Below, in pieces: positions 1-9,473 of a stretch of 37,691 nucleotides of DNA (position 1 is the first letter of the stretch; each line of letters opens with the position of its first letter). Origin of the DNA: Actinomycetota bacterium (GTDB taxonomy: Bacteria; Actinomycetota; Actinomycetes; Actinomycetales; Microbacteriaceae). Both the position numbers and the translations under genes were made by a program. The notes under the pieces were generated by a model. That model was not told the DNA's origin. It saw only the letters and a list, made by a program, of their open reading frames with translations, and searched no databases. The stretch spans positions 1 through 37,691 of the forward strand of contig WLNS01000003.1 of NCBI GenBank assembly GCA_009699665.1, written 5' to 3'.

Positions 1-176
1 ACCAGGCGGTCAGGCGGGCGGGTGTGCTCAGAACGCGGCCCCACCAGTCGTCGAGGCGTGAGCCGAAACGCTCGTCATGCGCGTGCAGCGGTGCGGTTTG
101 TGTCACGCCCGAAAGCCTAGCGAGGCATTCGCTGAAAACGGGCTGCGCGCGTGTGATCGACTGCCAGACTGAGAGC

Positions 177-992
177 GTGTTGATTCTGGGAGCGACGCCG
201 ATTGGCAATCTGGGCGACGTGAGCGAGCGGCTGCGGGCGGCACTCGAGACGGTTGAGGTCATCGCGTGTGAAGACACCCGCACGACGGCGCACCTGCTGT
301 CAGCCCTGGGAATGAGTCATCGGCCCCAATTGATTGCCATGCACGAGCACAACGAAATCGAGGTCGCGGGCCGAATCATTGAGCGGGCACGCGAGACCGA
401 CGTGCTCGTGCTGACCGACGCAGGAATGCCCACCGTCAGCGACCCGGGATTCCGGGTTGTCGTTGCGGCCATTGCGGCCGACGTTGTTGTGACGGCCCTA
501 CCGGGACCGAGTGCCGTTCTCATGGCACTTGCGCTATCGGGTTTGCCCACGGATCGATTTGCCTTTGACGGATTCTTGCCGCGTAAGTCGTCGGACCGGC
601 GTGCACTGCTCGGTGATGTCGCTCGCGAGACGCGCACCATGGTCTTCTTCGAGTCGCCTCACCGCATTGCCGAATCGTTGGCGGACGCGCGCGACGTGCT
701 GGGCGCCGACCGAGCGGCCGCGGTGTGCCGAGAACTCACGAAGATGCACGAAGAAATTCGCCGGGGAACGCTGGCCGAACTCGCGGAGTGGGCTATTCCG
801 GGCGTTCGCGGTGAAATCGTGTTGGTGATTGCGGGCGCGGCGCCCGCCACCGTTTCGCTCGAGGCCGCACTGGGCCAGGTGGGTGAACTGGTCACCTCCG
901 GCCTGCGCTTGAAAGAAGCCTGCGCTCAAGTAGCTGCCGAAACCGGCCACTCATCACGCGAGCTGTACCAGGCCAGGCTCGAACAAAAGTAG
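177..992 (+). CDS. rsmI: 16S rRNA (cytidine(1402)-2'-O)-methyltransferase RsmI
   Basis: Translation has LGATPIGNLGDVSERL, EDTRTTAHLL, TDAGMPTVSDPG, ALPGPSA, FFESPHR typical of RsmI. GTG at 177 fits the family N-terminus better than ORF start 24. Confidence 0.93.
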   Translation: MLILGATPIGNLGDVSERLRAALETVEVIACEDTRTTAHLLSALGMSHRPQLIAMHEHNEIEVAGRIIERARETDVLVLTDAGMPTVSDPGFRVVVAAIAADVVVTALPGPSAVLMALALSGLPTDRFAFDGFLPRKSSDRRALLGDVARETRTMVFFESPHRIAESLADARDVLGADRAAAVCRELTKMHEEIRRGTLAELAEWAIPGVRGEIVLVIAGAAPATVSLEAALGQVGELVTSGLRLKEACAQVAAETGHSSRELYQARLEQK

Positions 993-1082
993 TCTCGCCC
1001 CGGGAACGGCATGAGCGAACGCAAGCGTGGCCGCGACGCGGACGTCACGAAAGCACGTGTGCCGCAATTTAGAATGGGTGCT

Positions 1083-2660
1083 ATGGCTGAGGGTTCGCGT
1101 TTCTATGTGACCACGCCCATCTTTTATGTGAACGACGTGCCACACATTGGCCACGCCTACACGGAGGTTGCGGCGGATGTGCTCGCGCGCTGGCACCGTC
1201 AGTCCGGGGATGACACCTGGCTGCTCACGGGCACCGACGAACACGGCCAGAAGATTCTGCGCACGGCCACGGCCAACGGTGCCACACCGCAGGAGTGGGC
1301 CGATCGCCTGGTGGAATCGGCGTGGAAGCCCCTGCTAAGCACCATCAACATCGCCAACGACGATTTCATTCGAACTACCGAGCCCCGCCACGAAAACAAC
1401 GTGCAGCGATTTCTCACCACGCTCTATGACAAGGGCTTCATCTACACCGGTGAGTACGAGGGCGCCTATTGCGTGGGCTGCGAGGAGTACAAGCAGGCCG
1501 CCGACCTGATTGCCGGCACTGGTGACGACGAAGGCCAGCAGGTCTGTGCGATTCACTCTAAGCCGGTCGAGATTCTGCACGAAAAGAACTACTTCTTTCG
1601 CATGAGCGATTTCACGCAGCCGTTGCTTGATCTTTACGAGGCCAACCCCGATTTCATTCAGCCCGAGTCGGCGCGCAACGAGGTCGTCGCCTTTGTGCGT
1701 CAGGGGCTTGAAGACTTGTCTATTTCGCGCTCCACGTTCGACTGGGGCATCAAGCTGCCCTGGGACGACACGCACGTGGTCTACGTATGGTTCGACGCGC
1801 TGCTCAACTACATCACCGCGATTGGGTATGGCGACGACCAGGCCACCTTTGATCGCCGTTGGCCCGCCCTGCACATCGTGGGCAAAGATATTCTGCGCTT
1901 TCACGCCGTGATTTGGCCCGCCATGTTGTTGGCTGCGGGACTTCCCGTTCCCGCCGGAATCTTTGGCCACGGCTGGCTGCTCGTGGGCGGCGAAAAGATG
2001 TCTAAGTCGAAACTGACCGGAATCGCTCCGAACGAAATCACCGACACGTTCGGCTCGGATGCCTTCCGCTACTACTTCACCAGCGCCATCACGTTTGGCC
2101 AAGACGGTTCGTTCAGCTGGGAAGACCTTTCGGCCCGTTATGAGTCGGAGCTCGCCAACGGTTTCGGAAACTTGGCCTCGCGTTCGCTCGCCATGATCAC
2201 CCGGTACTTCGATGGTCAGGTTCCCACCGAGGGGGCGGTGACCCCGGCCGATGCCGCCATCCACGATGTGGTGGCCGCAGCGGTGAGTCAGGCCGATGAC
2301 GCCATTTCTCGCGTGGCCGTGCATGAGGCCGTCGCCAGCGTGTGGACCATTGTCGATGCCCTCAACGGGTACATCACCGAGCAGGAACCGTGGGCACTGG
2401 CCAAGGACCCGGCCAACGCAGATCGACTCTCGACAGTTCTCTATACGTGCGCCGAGGGCCTTCGGGCGTTGGCTGTGCTCCTGTCGCCGGTGATGCCCGA
2501 GTCCACGCAGAAACTGTGGGTCGCTCTGGGTGCCGAGGCTGCGCTGGGTGAACTCACGGCTCAACCCGTGCGCAGCGCCGGAACGTGGGGTCAGCTACCG
2601 GCCGGCACGCAAGTCGGCGCGCTCGAGCCACTCTTTCCGCGCATCGAATCGGCGGAGTAG
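1083..2660 (+). CDS. metG: Methionyl-tRNA synthetase
   Basis: PHIGHAYTE (HIGH motif), KMSKSKLTG (KMSKS), CVGC/CAIH zinc-knuckle region. ATG at 1083 (MAEGSRFYVTTPIFYVND) preferred over 1011. Confidence 0.96.
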   Translation: MAEGSRFYVTTPIFYVNDVPHIGHAYTEVAADVLARWHRQSGDDTWLLTGTDEHGQKILRTATANGATPQEWADRLVESAWKPLLSTINIANDDFIRTTEPRHENNVQRFLTTLYDKGFIYTGEYEGAYCVGCEEYKQAADLIAGTGDDEGQQVCAIHSKPVEILHEKNYFFRMSDFTQPLLDLYEANPDFIQPESARNEVVAFVRQGLEDLSISRSTFDWGIKLPWDDTHVVYVWFDALLNYITAIGYGDDQATFDRRWPALHIVGKDILRFHAVIWPAMLLAAGLPVPAGIFGHGWLLVGGEKMSKSKLTGIAPNEITDTFGSDAFRYYFTSAITFGQDGSFSWEDLSARYESELANGFGNLASRSLAMITRYFDGQVPTEGAVTPADAAIHDVVAAAVSQADDAISRVAVHEAVASVWTIVDALNGYITEQEPWALAKDPANADRLSTVLYTCAEGLRALAVLLSPVMPESTQKLWVALGAEAALGELTAQPVRSAGTWGQLPAGTQVGALEPLFPRIESAE

Positions 2661-2666
2661 TCGCTC

Positions 2667-3638
2667 GTGACCGCCCCTCAAGAACAGCACGACCAGCAGC
2701 AGGCACAGCACCAGCGCGAGCAACAGAAACGGCGCCGTGCCGAAGACGGCTCCGGACCGAAGCGCGATCTCGAATTTCCGCCGGCACCCGAGGCTCTGCC
2801 CTTTTCGGTTTACGACAATCACACGCACTTTGATATCGCTGATGGTGACACCCACGTGAGCGTGTCCGAGCAACTTGAGAAGGCAGCCCTCGTGGGCGTG
2901 GTGGGCGTGGTGCAGGTCGGCACCGATGTGGCGTCTTCAGTCTGGAGCGCCGAGCTGGCCGCCACCCAACACCGCGTTCTTGCCGCGGTGGCGATTCACC
3001 CGAACGAGGCGCCGCGCGTCGAGGCCGCGGGAACGCTCGACGAAGGCTTGGCCACGATTGACGCGCTCGCCGCCCAACCGCGCGTGCGAGCCGTGGGCGA
3101 GACCGGACTCGATTTCTTTCGCACGGGCGAGGAGGGTCGAGCCGCGCAGCATGCCTCGTTCGAGGCACACATCGAGATTGCCAAGCGCCACGACATCGCC
3201 CTGCAGATTCATGACCGCGATGCACACGATGAGGTGTTGGCTACGCTGCGCCGGGTGGGCGCGCCGCACAAGACCGTGCTGCACTGCTTCTCGGGTGACG
3301 CCGACTTCGCGCGCACGGCTGCGGGTCACGGCTGGTACCTGTCATTCGCGGGCACCGTCACCTTTAAGAACAACCACCATCTGCGTGAGGCGCTCGCCGT
3401 GATTCCACGCGATCGAATTCTTGTCGAGACCGACGCGCCCTTTCTCACCCCCATGCCCTTTCGTGGCCGCCCGAACGCGTCGTACATGGTTCCCTATACG
3501 GTGCGGGCCATGGCCGAGTTTCTCGAGACGGACCTCGGTGACCTCTGCGCGCGCCTCACCGAAAACACCGAGGCGGTTTACGGCTCGTGGGCCGACGATA
3601 TTCTGCCGGCCGGCAGCGAGCATGAGGCAACATCGTGA
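2667..3638 (+). CDS. tatD: TatD family metal-dependent hydrolase/DNase
   Basis: [47 protein letters not shown] motifs of the TatD family; GTG start. Confidence 0.93.
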   Translation: MTAPQEQHDQQQAQHQREQQKRRRAEDGSGPKRDLEFPPAPEALPFSVYDNHTHFDIADGDTHVSVSEQLEKAALVGVVGVVQVGTDVASSVWSAELAATQHRVLAAVAIHPNEAPRVEAAGTLDEGLATIDALAAQPRVRAVGETGLDFFRTGEEGRAAQHASFEAHIEIAKRHDIALQIHDRDAHDEVLATLRRVGAPHKTVLHCFSGDADFARTAAGHGWYLSFAGTVTFKNNHHLREALAVIPRDRILVETDAPFLTPMPFRGRPNASYMVPYTVRAMAEFLETDLGDLCARLTENTEAVYGSWADDILPAGSEHEATS

Positions 3639-4468
3639 ACGACGTCATCATGCTGACCCCGGCCGACGTGCGCAGCCTCGCCGCACGCGCTGAGGTCATC
3701 CCCACCAAAAAACTGGGCCAGAACTTTGTGGTCGATGCCAACACCGTGCGCAAGATTGTCGCGACTGCGGGAGTTCAGTCGGGCGAGGTGGTGCTCGAGG
3801 TGGGTCCCGGTCTCGGCTCGCTGACCCTTGGCCTGCTCGAGGCGGGTGCCCACGTCGATGCCGTCGAGATTGATCGTCGACTCGCGCGTGAACTTCCCTC
3901 AACCATTGGTGCTCGGGCTCCCGGCGCCAAGCTGTGTGTGATCAACGAAGACGCGATGCAGATCACCGAATTACCTCACGAACCACTGCGCCTCGTTGCT
4001 AACCTGCCCTACAACGTGTCGGTGCCCATCCTCATTCACCTGCTCGAGACGTTCTCGTCGCTGCAGACCGGGCTCGTCATGGTGCAGTCGGAGGTGGGGG
4101 AGCGGCTCGCGGCCGGTCCCGGCAGCAAGATTTATGGCGGACCGAGCGTGAAGGCCGCGTGGTTTGGCCGCTGGTGGGTGGCGGGCAAAGTGAGCCGGAA
4201 AGTTTTTTGGCCGACGCCCAACGTTGATTCCGTGTTGGTGGCCTTCGAGCGTCACGCCGAGCCCGGTGATATCGAACTGCGCGAGCGCACGTTCGAACTT
4301 GTCGATGCGGCCTTTGGGCAGCGCCGCAAAATGTTGCGGCAATCGCTCGCGTCGTGGTTTGGTTCGTCGGCCGCCGCCGAAAAGGCTCTTGTCGCCGCAG
4401 ATATTGCCCCCACCGATCGAGGCGAGCGCCTCACGATCGACGACTTCGTTCGCCTTGCCGGTCTGTGA
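3635..4468 (+). CDS. rsmA: 16S rRNA (adenine(1518)-N6/adenine(1519)-N6)-dimethyltransferase RsmA/KsgA
   Basis: [44 protein letters not shown]; overlaps the tatD stop by 4 nt (GTGA). Confidence 0.95.
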   Translation: MNDVIMLTPADVRSLAARAEVIPTKKLGQNFVVDANTVRKIVATAGVQSGEVVLEVGPGLGSLTLGLLEAGAHVDAVEIDRRLARELPSTIGARAPGAKLCVINEDAMQITELPHEPLRLVANLPYNVSVPILIHLLETFSSLQTGLVMVQSEVGERLAAGPGSKIYGGPSVKAAWFGRWWVAGKVSRKVFWPTPNVDSVLVAFERHAEPGDIELRERTFELVDAAFGQRRKMLRQSLASWFGSSAAAEKALVAADIAPTDRGERLTIDDFVRLAGL

Positions 4469-4536
4469 CTCGATTTAGCTGACGGCGACCCGGTCATCAG
4501 TTTTCTGCCCCGCTGAGCGTCGGCTAGATTTGAGAC

Positions 4537-5475
4537 ATGACGACGGAGCCGGTAATGGATGTCGCTCATGCGCGTGCCCCCGGCAAAATAAATGTCTTTC
4601 TCAAGGTCGGTGCCGTTTTAGACGACGGCTATCACGACGTGGCGACGGCCTATCAGGCGGTCTCCCTCTATGAAGACGTGCGCGCCTATCCCTCCAGCGA
4701 CTTCTCTGTCTCGTTTGTCGGCGGGGGCATCGACACGTCGAATGTTCCGGCGGACGGATCCAACCTAGCCATCAAGGCCGCGCGCCTGCTGGCGCGCAAG
4801 GCCAAGTTCACCGGGGGCGCGCGCCTCGAAATCGAAAAGCATGTGCCTGTAGCCGGTGGCATGGGCGGTGGCTCGGCTGATGCAGCAGCAACCCTCGTCG
4901 CGTGCGACGCCCTCTGGGGACTGGGCCTTCCGCGAGATGAATTGGTGCACTTGGCAAAGCAGTTGGGCGCCGATGTTCCCTTCGCCCTGATGGGCGGCAC
5001 GGCCATCGGCACCGGGCGCGGCGATCAGCTCAGCCCGGCCTTGGCCACGGGACACTTCAACTGGGTGCTCGCGCTGCCCGATTTCGGTCTGTCGACACCG
5101 GCGGTCTACGCAGAACTTGATGCCCACCGTGCTCGACACGTCGGCGACATTGCCCCCGCTCCCACCTCGCCGAGTGTCAGCAACGACGTGCTGCAAGCCC
5201 TTCGCGCCGGTGACGCAGAAATGCTCGCGGATGCACTGCACAATGACCTGCAGGCACCCGCACTGCACTTCGAGCCCGACCTCGTCGACATTCTTGAGCT
5301 CGGCGAGGGCTCAGGTGCCCTGGCCGGGATTGTTTCGGGATCCGGGCCCACGTTGGCCTTCCTGGCGACCGACCTGGAAGCTGCCATTGAACTTCAGGTG
5401 TCACTGTCGGCCGGTGGTCTCAACGTGGTGCGCGTTACGGGCCCCGTGCACGGTGCCCGACTCGTTACCGAATAA
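4537..5475 (+). CDS. ispE: 4-diphosphocytidyl-2-C-methyl-D-erythritol kinase
   Basis: [65 protein letters not shown] kinase IspE. Confidence 0.95.
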   Translation: MTTEPVMDVAHARAPGKINVFLKVGAVLDDGYHDVATAYQAVSLYEDVRAYPSSDFSVSFVGGGIDTSNVPADGSNLAIKAARLLARKAKFTGGARLEIEKHVPVAGGMGGGSADAAATLVACDALWGLGLPRDELVHLAKQLGADVPFALMGGTAIGTGRGDQLSPALATGHFNWVLALPDFGLSTPAVYAELDAHRARHVGDIAPAPTSPSVSNDVLQALRAGDAEMLADALHNDLQAPALHFEPDLVDILELGEGSGALAGIVSGSGPTLAFLATDLEAAIELQVSLSAGGLNVVRVTGPVHGARLVTE

Positions 5476-7328
5476 TGGCGCACCTGCTGGGCGCCGAAGC
5501 GGTGCACATTGAGTTCCCCACGCGCGTCGTCTTTGATGCGGTGACACTCGGTGTGGCCGAGGGCGATCGCATCGGGCTCGTGGGACGCAACGGAGACGGC
5601 AAGTCCACGCTGCTCAACATTCTGTCGGGTCGGCTCGAACCCGACGCGGGGCAAGTGACCACGCGCCGCAGTCTGACCATCGGCGTTCTTGACCAGCGCG
5701 ACAGCCTCGAGGACTCTCACACCGTGGCCCACGCCATCGTGGGAGATTCGGCCGACCACGAGTGGGCATCGAACGCTCGGATTCGTGACGTGCTCGCCGG
5801 TCTTGTCGCTGACGTCGGCTGGGATGCCACGATCGGATCGCTGTCGGGTGGCCAGCGCCGCCGGGTGGCGCTGGCGCAACTGCTCGTGGGTGATGACGAC
5901 GTGCTCTTTCTCGACGAGCCCACGAACCACCTCGACGTCGAGGGCATCGCGTGGCTGGCCTCTCACCTCAAGACGCGTTGGCCGGCGACCTCGGGCGCTC
6001 TGCTTGTCGTGACGCACGATCGCTGGTTTCTTGACGAGGTGTGCAACACCACGTGGGAGGTGCACGATCGCATCGTCGAACCGTTCGAGGGCGGATACGC
6101 GGCCTACATTTTGCAGCGCGTCGAGCGCGACCGACAGAACGCCACCATCGAGGGCAAGCGCCGCAACCTGATGCGCAAGGAGCTCGCGTGGCTGCGTCGC
6201 GGTGCTCCGGCCCGAACGGCGAAGCCTAAGTTTCGCATCGATGCGGCCAACGATCTCATTGCTAACGAACCCGAACCGCGCAATGCTGTCGCACTGGCCA
6301 GCATGGCGATGCAGCGTTTGGGCAAAGACGTTCTCGATCTTGAGACCGTGCGCGTGGCCTATGACGAGCACACCGTCCTGTCTGACGTGACCTGGCGTTT
6401 GGCGCCGGGCGAGCGAACCGGAATTCTGGGTGTGAACGGTGCCGGAAAATCGACCCTGCTCAACCTACTGGCCGGCACTCTTGCCCCCACGTCGGGGCGC
6501 GTCAAACGAGGCAAGACGGTGAAGGTCGCCATGTTGACCCAGCAACTTTCTGAGCTCGAGGAATTCGAGAACGATCGGGTGAGTCAGGTCATTGCCCGCA
6601 AGAAGACCACCTATCAGACCGACGGCAAAGAGATGACTCCCGGTCAGTTGCTCGAGCGTCTGGGGTTCACCAGTGCACAGCTTTCGACACCCGTGAAGGA
6701 TCTCTCGGGCGGGCAGCGTCGCCGGCTGCAGCTGATGATGATTCTGCTCGACGAACCCAACGTGCTCATTCTCGACGAGCCCACGAACGACCTCGATACC
6801 GACATGTTGGTGGCCATGGAAGACCTGCTGGACACGTGGCCCGGAACGCTCATCGTGGTGTCGCACGATCGCTACCTCATGGAGCGCGTGACCGATCAGC
6901 AGTACGCCATCATCGACGCGCATCTGCGTCACCTCACCGGTGGCGTCGATCAGTATCTGGCGCTGCGCGCGGGTTTCGATACGTCGGCTGTGCCGACTAC
7001 TCAACCGGCTGGTTCGTCGGCTGCGCGGACTACTCAACCGGCGGGGGTCTCCAGGTCCGATACACAACCGGCGGGATCTCCGGCGGGTCGAGCGATGTCA
7101 CCGGGCAGTGCCGAGCGGCGAAATGCCGAAAAAGAAATTCAGGCCATAGATCGAAAAATTGCCAAACTCGAGACGTCGCGTGCTGATGTGCACGAACGGC
7201 TGGCTCGGGCCGATCAGACCGACTTTGCCGCCCTGGCGACCCTGACCCAAGAATTGAGCTCGCTCGACGCCGAAACCGCCGATCTTGAGGCGCGCTGGCT
7301 CATTCTTTCGGCTGACCTCGATGCCTAA
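5475..7328 (+). CDS. ABC-F family ATP-binding protein (two NBDs, no TM domain)
   Basis: Two Walker A (GRNGDGKST, GVNGAGKST), two signature motifs (LSGGQRRRVAL, LSGGQRRRLQL), two LFLDEPTNHLD/LILDEPTNDLD boxes; C-terminal coiled coil. Confidence 0.93.
   Translation: MAHLLGAEAVHIEFPTRVVFDAVTLGVAEGDRIGLVGRNGDGKSTLLNILSGRLEPDAGQVTTRRSLTIGVLDQRDSLEDSHTVAHAIVGDSADHEWASNARIRDVLAGLVADVGWDATIGSLSGGQRRRVALAQLLVGDDDVLFLDEPTNHLDVEGIAWLASHLKTRWPATSGALLVVTHDRWFLDEVCNTTWEVHDRIVEPFEGGYAAYILQRVERDRQNATIEGKRRNLMRKELAWLRRGAPARTAKPKFRIDAANDLIANEPEPRNAVALASMAMQRLGKDVLDLETVRVAYDEHTVLSDVTWRLAPGERTGILGVNGAGKSTLLNLLAGTLAPTSGRVKRGKTVKVAMLTQQLSELEEFENDRVSQVIARKKTTYQTDGKEMTPGQLLERLGFTSAQLSTPVKDLSGGQRRRLQLMMILLDEPNVLILDEPTNDLDTDMLVAMEDLLDTWPGTLIVVSHDRYLMERVTDQQYAIIDAHLRHLTGGVDQYLALRAGFDTSAVPTTQPAGSSAARTTQPAGVSRSDTQPAGSPAGRAMSPGSAERRNAEKEIQAIDRKIAKLETSRADVHERLARADQTDFAALATLTQELSSLDAETADLEARWLILSADLDA
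6971..7066. repeat. Degenerate tandem repeat (about 33-bp period) of CGTCGGCTG-GC-GACTACTCAACCGGC, in frame within the ABC-F gene
   Basis: Copies at 6982-7012 and 7015-7045 agree at 28/31 positions; a third partial copy (GATACACAACCGGCGGG) ends near 7075; copy 1 has the palindrome GTCGGC-TGT-GCCGAC. Confidence 0.75.
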
Positions 7329-7395
7329 AGTGGGGTTACGATAAGGGCAACAGCATGAGTGGGCACCGTCGCCTTGCTCGTGAGGGGATTTGAGC

Positions 7396-8376
7396 ATGAC
7401 CAAGAGCTTGCACAGTACGCTGCAGTCGTTTGAGCTTGACGCCGACCTGCCCGACAGCATCTTTCGCTGGCGCACCGAGATGAATCGGGCGTTTCCGCCA
7501 CTGGCCATCGTTCCGCGCGATCCGGCCGGTTTCCGGGCTAGCTATCGAGCGGCCGGCACCGCTGAACTTCAGGTCAGCGACCTGTCGGCCAACGCGCACA
7601 CCGTCGAGCGGCGTCCGGGCCCGGTGACCGAGCAAGACCTCGGTTTCTACAAGATGAGTCTTCAGGTTTCTGGGTCCGGAATCATGATGCAGGGCAACCG
7701 CGAGATTGTGCTGACGCCCGGCACGATTGCGATCTATGACACTGCCCGTCCTTACACGCTTGAGTTCACTGAGGATTACCGATTCATCGTGGCGATGTTT
7801 CCGAAGAGCGCGCTCAGCTTGCCGGCGGGTCTCGCGGGGGAGCTCACGGCGCACGCCATCACGAGCGACTCGGGCCCGGGCTCGGTGCTCTCGGCCTATG
7901 TCATGGGCCTCGCTACACATCTCGACACGCTCGCGGGTGCACCGGGGGAGCGCCTGGCTCGCACGGGTCTTGACCTGCTCTCGACCGTGATCGCCGCCGA
8001 AGCGGGCGACGAAAGCCTGAGCGCCCAGGCGTCGCGTCGCGCCATGCTGATGACCGCGTGTCTCTACATCAACGAACATCTGGCCGATGAGCGTCTGAGT
8101 CCGGAGTCAATTGCTCACGCGCATTTCATCTCGGTTCGGCAGTTGTACAACGTGTTCGCCGAAGCCGGCGTTACAGTGTCGCAGTGGATCCGCACGCGTC
8201 GCCTTGTCGAATTTCGTCGCGACCTGGCTGATCCCCTCATGGCGGCGCGATCCATCACTCAGTTGGCTGCGGCGCGCGGCCTCTCGGATGCCGGCTACTA
8301 CTCGCGGATTTTCAAAGAGACCTTTGGTATGACGCCCACCCAGTGGCGCGAAACCGCCAGCAACCTGGCTCGCTAG
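7396..8376 (+). CDS. AraC family transcriptional regulator
   Basis: C-terminal double HTH: LSPESIAHAHFISVRQLYNVFAEAGVTVSQWIRTRRL...AARGLSDAGYYSRIFKETFGMTPTQWR; N-terminal cupin-like ligand domain. Confidence 0.92.
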   Translation: MTKSLHSTLQSFELDADLPDSIFRWRTEMNRAFPPLAIVPRDPAGFRASYRAAGTAELQVSDLSANAHTVERRPGPVTEQDLGFYKMSLQVSGSGIMMQGNREIVLTPGTIAIYDTARPYTLEFTEDYRFIVAMFPKSALSLPAGLAGELTAHAITSDSGPGSVLSAYVMGLATHLDTLAGAPGERLARTGLDLLSTVIAAEAGDESLSAQASRRAMLMTACLYINEHLADERLSPESIAHAHFISVRQLYNVFAEAGVTVSQWIRTRRLVEFRRDLADPLMAARSITQLAAARGLSDAGYYSRIFKETFGMTPTQWRETASNLAR

Positions 8377-8394
8377 TTCGGGCACAACGCCCCA

Positions 8395-8435
8395 AAAGGT
8401 TCTCGCTCGGGTGCCCGAACCGTGCCCGAACCTTT
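8395..8435. terminator. Putative hairpin/terminator or operator between the AraC gene and the esterase
   Basis: AAAGGTTC (8395-8402) / GAACCTTT (8428-8435) inverted repeat enclosing TCGGGTGCCCGA (8407-8418). Confidence 0.5.
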
Positions 8436-8575
8436 ACCGGAACGCATGCAGGAAAAGGCACATCGCGTGCGCCGGAGGGCTAGTCACAAGAGGCCCTGTT
8501 GCGAGAGTCTAAAGATACGCGGCCATAGGCTCGAACCTGTGACGTGCACGTTTAACACCTAGAGAGGACCCGACG

Positions 8576-9466
8576 ATGACATCAGACGAATTGGCTCAGC
8601 TGCGCGGCATGCTGGCCGCCGCCCCTGTAGATTTCTCCATTCCCGCACTCGAGGTGCGCGCCATGTTCGATGGCATGATCGCCACGTTCCCGGTAGATGA
8701 GTCGTACTCCTTCGTTGAGAAGACCATCGGCGGCGTCAGTGGCCTGTGGCTCGATGCTCCCCGTAAGAGCTCCAGCGTCTTGCTCTATATCCACGGTGGC
8801 GCCATGCTCGTGGGAAACACGTTCGGATTCCGTGGGCTGTCGGGCAACCTGGCTCAGGCGTCGGGCGTGAACATGTTCTCGATTGACTACCGCCTGGCTC
8901 CTGAGCACAAGTTCCCGGCGGCTCTCGATGACTGCCACGCAGCGTACGAGGGCCTCTTGGCTGACGGATACAAGGCCGAGAACATCGTCGTTGCTGGTGA
9001 CTCCGCCGGCGGAAACCTCGCGCTGTCACTGCTGCTCAAAATCAAAGCCACGGGCAAGCCCCAGCCGGCCGGCGCTGTGTTGCTGTCGCCGTGGGCTGAC
9101 CTCACGCACAGTGGTGCGACCATGAAGTCCAAGGGTGACGTCGACAACTCGCTGTCGCACAAGGGTTTGCAGTCTGGCGCCGACCAGTATCTCGGTGGCG
9201 CATCCGCATCAGACCCACTCGCCTCACCCCTGTTCGGCGACTACTCCGGTGTGGCTCCGATGCTGATCGAGGTGGGTTCGGAAGAAATTTTGCTCGCCGA
9301 CTCCACGCGCTTGGCTGCCGTGGCCGGCGAGGCGAAGGTCGACGTCACGCTGCACGTCTGGCCCGAAATGCCCCACGACTGGTCGCTGTTTAGCTTCATG
9401 CTGAGCGAGGGTCGCGACATGATCGCCGAAGTGGGCACCTGGGTGTCCGCTCGCGTGGCAAAGTAG
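8576..9466 (+). CDS. Alpha/beta-hydrolase (HSL/acetyl esterase family)
   Basis: YIHGGAML oxyanion motif, GDSAGGN nucleophile elbow, catalytic-region HDW near C-terminus. Confidence 0.92.
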   Translation: MTSDELAQLRGMLAAAPVDFSIPALEVRAMFDGMIATFPVDESYSFVEKTIGGVSGLWLDAPRKSSSVLLYIHGGAMLVGNTFGFRGLSGNLAQASGVNMFSIDYRLAPEHKFPAALDDCHAAYEGLLADGYKAENIVVAGDSAGGNLALSLLLKIKATGKPQPAGAVLLSPWADLTHSGATMKSKGDVDNSLSHKGLQSGADQYLGGASASDPLASPLFGDYSGVAPMLIEVGSEEILLADSTRLAAVAGEAKVDVTLHVWPEMPHDWSLFSFMLSEGRDMIAEVGTWVSARVAK

Positions 9467-9473
9467 GCCCATT

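Noticed and set aside
1335-2564. 409-aa minus-strand ORF
   Set aside because: Antisense shadow of metG codon bias; no recognisable motifs.
2595-2873. Small minus-strand ORF with TM-like stretch ([17 protein letters not shown])
   Set aside because: Hydrophobic run is the complement of the Gln-rich codons in tatD; no independent support.
5394-6371. 325-aa minus-strand ORF opposite ABC-F/ispE
   Set aside because: Shadow ORF; covers Walker A and signature codons of the real gene.
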